Of a stretch of DNA of 64,000 bases, positions 62,351 to 64,000 are shown in pieces; the stretch's first letter is position 1; every line of letters starts with the position of its first letter. The translations under genes were made by a program, and so were the position numbers. The stretch comes from Caulobacter sp. UNC358MFTsu5.1. GTDB taxonomy: Bacteria; Pseudomonadota; Alphaproteobacteria; Caulobacterales; Caulobacteraceae. The notes below the pieces were generated by a model. It was not told where the DNA came from and searched no databases. It saw only the letters and a list, made by a program, of their open reading frames with translations. The stretch lies in NCBI RefSeq assembly GCF_000712075.1, contig NZ_JONW01000006.1, forward strand, positions 778,928 to 842,927, given 5' to 3'.

Positions 62351-63451
62351 CTAGACGTTGAACCGGAAGTGCATCACGTCGCCGTCCTTGACGACGTAGT
62401 CCTTGCCTTCGGCCCGCATCTTGCCGGCTTCCTTGGCGCCGTTTTCGCCCCCCAGACGGACGAAGTCGTCATAGGCGATGGTCTCGGCGCGGATGTAGCC
62501 CTTCTCGAAGTCGGTGTGGATCACGCCGGCCGCCTGCGGGCCGGTGTCGCCCACGTGGATGGTCCAGGCGCGGGCCTCCTTGGGGCCGACCGTGAAATAG
62601 GTCTGCAGGCCCAGCAGGTTGTAGGCCTCGCGGATCAGACGGTTCAGGCCGGGCTCCGACAGGCCCAGCGTCTCGAGGAACTCGGCGCGCTCCTCGGCGT
62701 CCAGCAGGGCGATCTCGCTCTCGATCTGGGCCGAGATCACGACGGCCTTGGCGTTGTCCTTGGCGGCGCGTTCGGCGACCAGGTCGCTGTACTTGTTGCC
62801 CTTGTCGGCGCTGCCTTCCTCGACGTTGCAGACATAGAGGGCCGGCAGCGAGGTCAGCAGCTGCAGCATGTGCCAGGCCTTCTCGTCCTCCTTGTCCACC
62901 ACGGCGGCGCGGGCCGGACGGCCCTCGCGCAGCTGGGCCAGGGCCAGGTTGATCAGGCGCAGGGTGTTGGCGGCGTCCTTGTCGCCGCCGGACTTGGCCT
63001 TCTTCTCGATGGCCGGCAGGCGCTTTTCCAGGCTCTCCAGGTCGGCCAGCATCAGCTCCATCTCGATGATCTCGAGATCGCTGAGCGGGTCGATGCGGCC
63101 CTCGACGTGGGTGATGTCGTCGTCCTCGAAGCAGCGGGCCACGAAGGCCACGGCGTCGCAGTCGCGGATGTTGGCCAGGAACTGGTTGCCCAGGCCCTCG
63201 CCCTTCGACGCGCCGCGCACCAGGCCGGCGATGTCGACGAAGGTGATCCGGGCCGGGATGATCTCCTTGGAGCCGGCGATCTTGGCCAGGGCGTCCAGGC
63301 GCGGCTCGGGCACGGCCACGTCGCCGGTGTTGGGCTCGATCGTGCAGAAGGGATAGTTCGCGGCCTGGGCGGCGGCGGTCTGCGTCAGCGCGTTGAACAG
63401 GGTGGACTTGCCGACATTGGGCAGGCCGACGATGGCGACTTTAAGGGCCAT
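62351..63451 (-). CDS. ychF: Redox-regulated ATPase/GTPase YchF
   Basis: This is an OBG-family P-loop NTPase that binds ribosomes and prefers ATP. The 366-residue protein has G1 at GLPNVGKST (about residues 9-17), NYPFCTIEPNTG with G2, and FVDIAGLVRGASKGEGLG with G3. The NVEE motif replaces the NKxD of GTPases, as in YchF. The C-terminal TGS domain is at about residues 280-366 and ends DGDVMHFRFNV. The ATG at 63449-63451 fits the family; upstream codons are a shadow. Confidence 0.95.
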   Translation of the reverse strand: MALKVAIVGLPNVGKSTLFNALTQTAAAQAANYPFCTIEPNTGDVAVPEPRLDALAKIAGSKEIIPARITFVDIAGLVRGASKGEGLGNQFLANIRDCDAVAFVARCFEDDDITHVEGRIDPLSDLEIIEMELMLADLESLEKRLPAIEKKAKSGGDKDAANTLRLINLALAQLREGRPARAAVVDKEDEKAWHMLQLLTSLPALYVCNVEEGSADKGNKYSDLVAERAAKDNAKAVVISAQIESEIALLDAEERAEFLETLGLSEPGLNRLIREAYNLLGLQTYFTVGPKEARAWTIHVGDTGPQAAGVIHTDFEKGYIRAETIAYDDFVRLGGENGAKEAGKMRAEGKDYVVKDGDVMHFRFNV

Positions 63452-63535
63452 GGAACTCTCGGTGGATTTCGTTGGCGCGCGCTTAGCATGGATCGGCGGG
63501 GAAGTCCTGTTTGGTGCAAGCCGCGCCCGCGAACA

Positions 63536-63652
63536 CTTGCCCCCTACGGACCGCTTCGCGGTCGTCTTCCCCCGCAGGGGGAAGAGCGCTGGTGCGAAGG
63601 CTCCGCCCCCTACGGGGGCGGACAGGCGGCGAAGCCGCCAGGTGGGGGCAAG
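63536..63652. repeat. Intergenic palindromic repeat, family 3 (inverted copy)
   Basis: The reverse complement begins CTTGCCCCCACCTGGCGGC and ends GTAGGGGGCAAG, matching 9817-9932. GGCGGCTTCGCCGCC and the CCGCCCCC/GGGGGCGG hairpins are present. It lies upstream of ychF on its transcribed strand. Confidence 0.85.
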
Positions 63653-64000
63653 GGAGTGAGCCACGGCTTTTCAGCCTCACGCCTTCGCTGTGAGTTGGAA
63701 AGGGACGCGGAGCGCCGGACACCGTCCGGAAGAAATTAGAGAATACCGTTTCGACGAAGCCCGATCGCTCCGCGCGGTCGTTGTCCGGAAGCGCGGCGGC
63801 GCTGAGCTCTGTTCGAACCTCGCCGCCTTGAAGCCTCCGACGGGCGGGCTGGAGCAACGATCCCCAGTCCCGGACCGCGAGCGTCTCACCGCCCGCCTGC
63901 TGCTCAACCGGCCCCCATCCAACGCTGTATCCGTGTTCCGAGCCCAGCCGGCACCAGATGGATGGGGTTTGATCCTTTCGGACCGCCGAAGGAGCTTCCC
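63653..64000. other. End region without a recognised gene
   Basis: No reading frame in 63653-64000 shows both coding bias and recognisable sequence. Codon use is less biased here, and short frames are not convincing. GGAGCTTCCC at the right edge may precede a gene that starts beyond the window. No RNA gene or clear promoter was recognised. Confidence 0.5.

Noticed and set aside
63483..63922. Short minus-strand frames in the final 500 bases
   Set aside because: They cross a palindromic repeat and have weak coding bias with no recognisable sequence.

Overview
The window reads as an uninterrupted piece of an alphaproteobacterial chromosome, most likely Caulobacter or a close relative in the Caulobacteraceae. 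The grounds are high GC with strong third-position G/C bias, a fbcF-B-C (petABC) cytochrome bc1 operon, a single-gene L-serine ammonia-lyase, bacteriophytochrome plus heme oxygenase, many secreted small proteins, a large TonB receptor paired with a phytase, and GTG/TTG starts. It is ordinary core and accessory chromosome. No rRNA, tRNA, CRISPR array, insertion sequence or prophage was seen.

Layout. 1-1129: rnpA (cut by the left edge) and rpmH, with a terminator-like hairpin between them, and a small secreted protein. 1146-5479: a same-strand cluster of quinone-type reductase, HSL-type esterase, TetR regulator and flavin monooxygenase. 5585-14292: small secreted proteins, a LysR/SDR divergent pair, a DUF72 protein, serine ammonia-lyase, an M28 peptidase and a threonine/serine dehydratase-like PLP enzyme. 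14391-18640: a PagL-like protein, purA, a strongly structured leader before an unrecognised 381-residue protein, and a degenerate response regulator. 18723-22943: TonB receptor/phytase divergent pair and a hydrolase. 23004-27315: rpoH, bacteriophytochrome kinase with heme oxygenase, and a small membrane protein. 27316-34733: TPR protein, pth, rplY, a proline-rich lipoprotein, prs, and lgt-midA-pgeF. 34862-37291: ubiK, a YbjN protein, proC, a TetR-like protein. 37525-42044: a secreted five-repeat cysteine protein, an MBL hydrolase and an ArsR-SRPBCC-DUF899-membrane operon. 42157-46186: MarR, a crotonase, membrane proteins and two SDRs. 46336-53759: TfoX-N and GNAT genes with abutting start codons, an MFS transporter, a possible attenuated GNAT gene, DUF1285, Nudix, CCA-adding enzyme, an amidotransferase and a diheme cytochrome. 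53764-64000: hemF, trmL, the bc1 operon, a retropepsin-like protein, two dienelactone hydrolases around a second cysteine-repeat protein, ychF and an end region without a gene.

Functional links. BphO makes biliverdin for the phytochrome encoded by the overlapping downstream gene. Phytase releases phosphate from phytate and its divergent TonB receptor probably imports a related ligand. Lgt, MidA and PgeF form a translationally coupled chain. The ArsR gene carries two matching palindromic operators. Four families of long intergenic palindromes recur between genes.

The most interesting unexplained items are two paralogous secreted proteins built from a roughly 80-residue, four-cysteine repeat (37525-38865 and 60128-60820), the two-hairpin leader at 16475-16590, a receiver domain with Glu in place of the phospho-accepting Asp, a 28-bp perfect palindrome upstream of rpoH, and divergent genes whose start codons touch (CATATG at 46669-46674).
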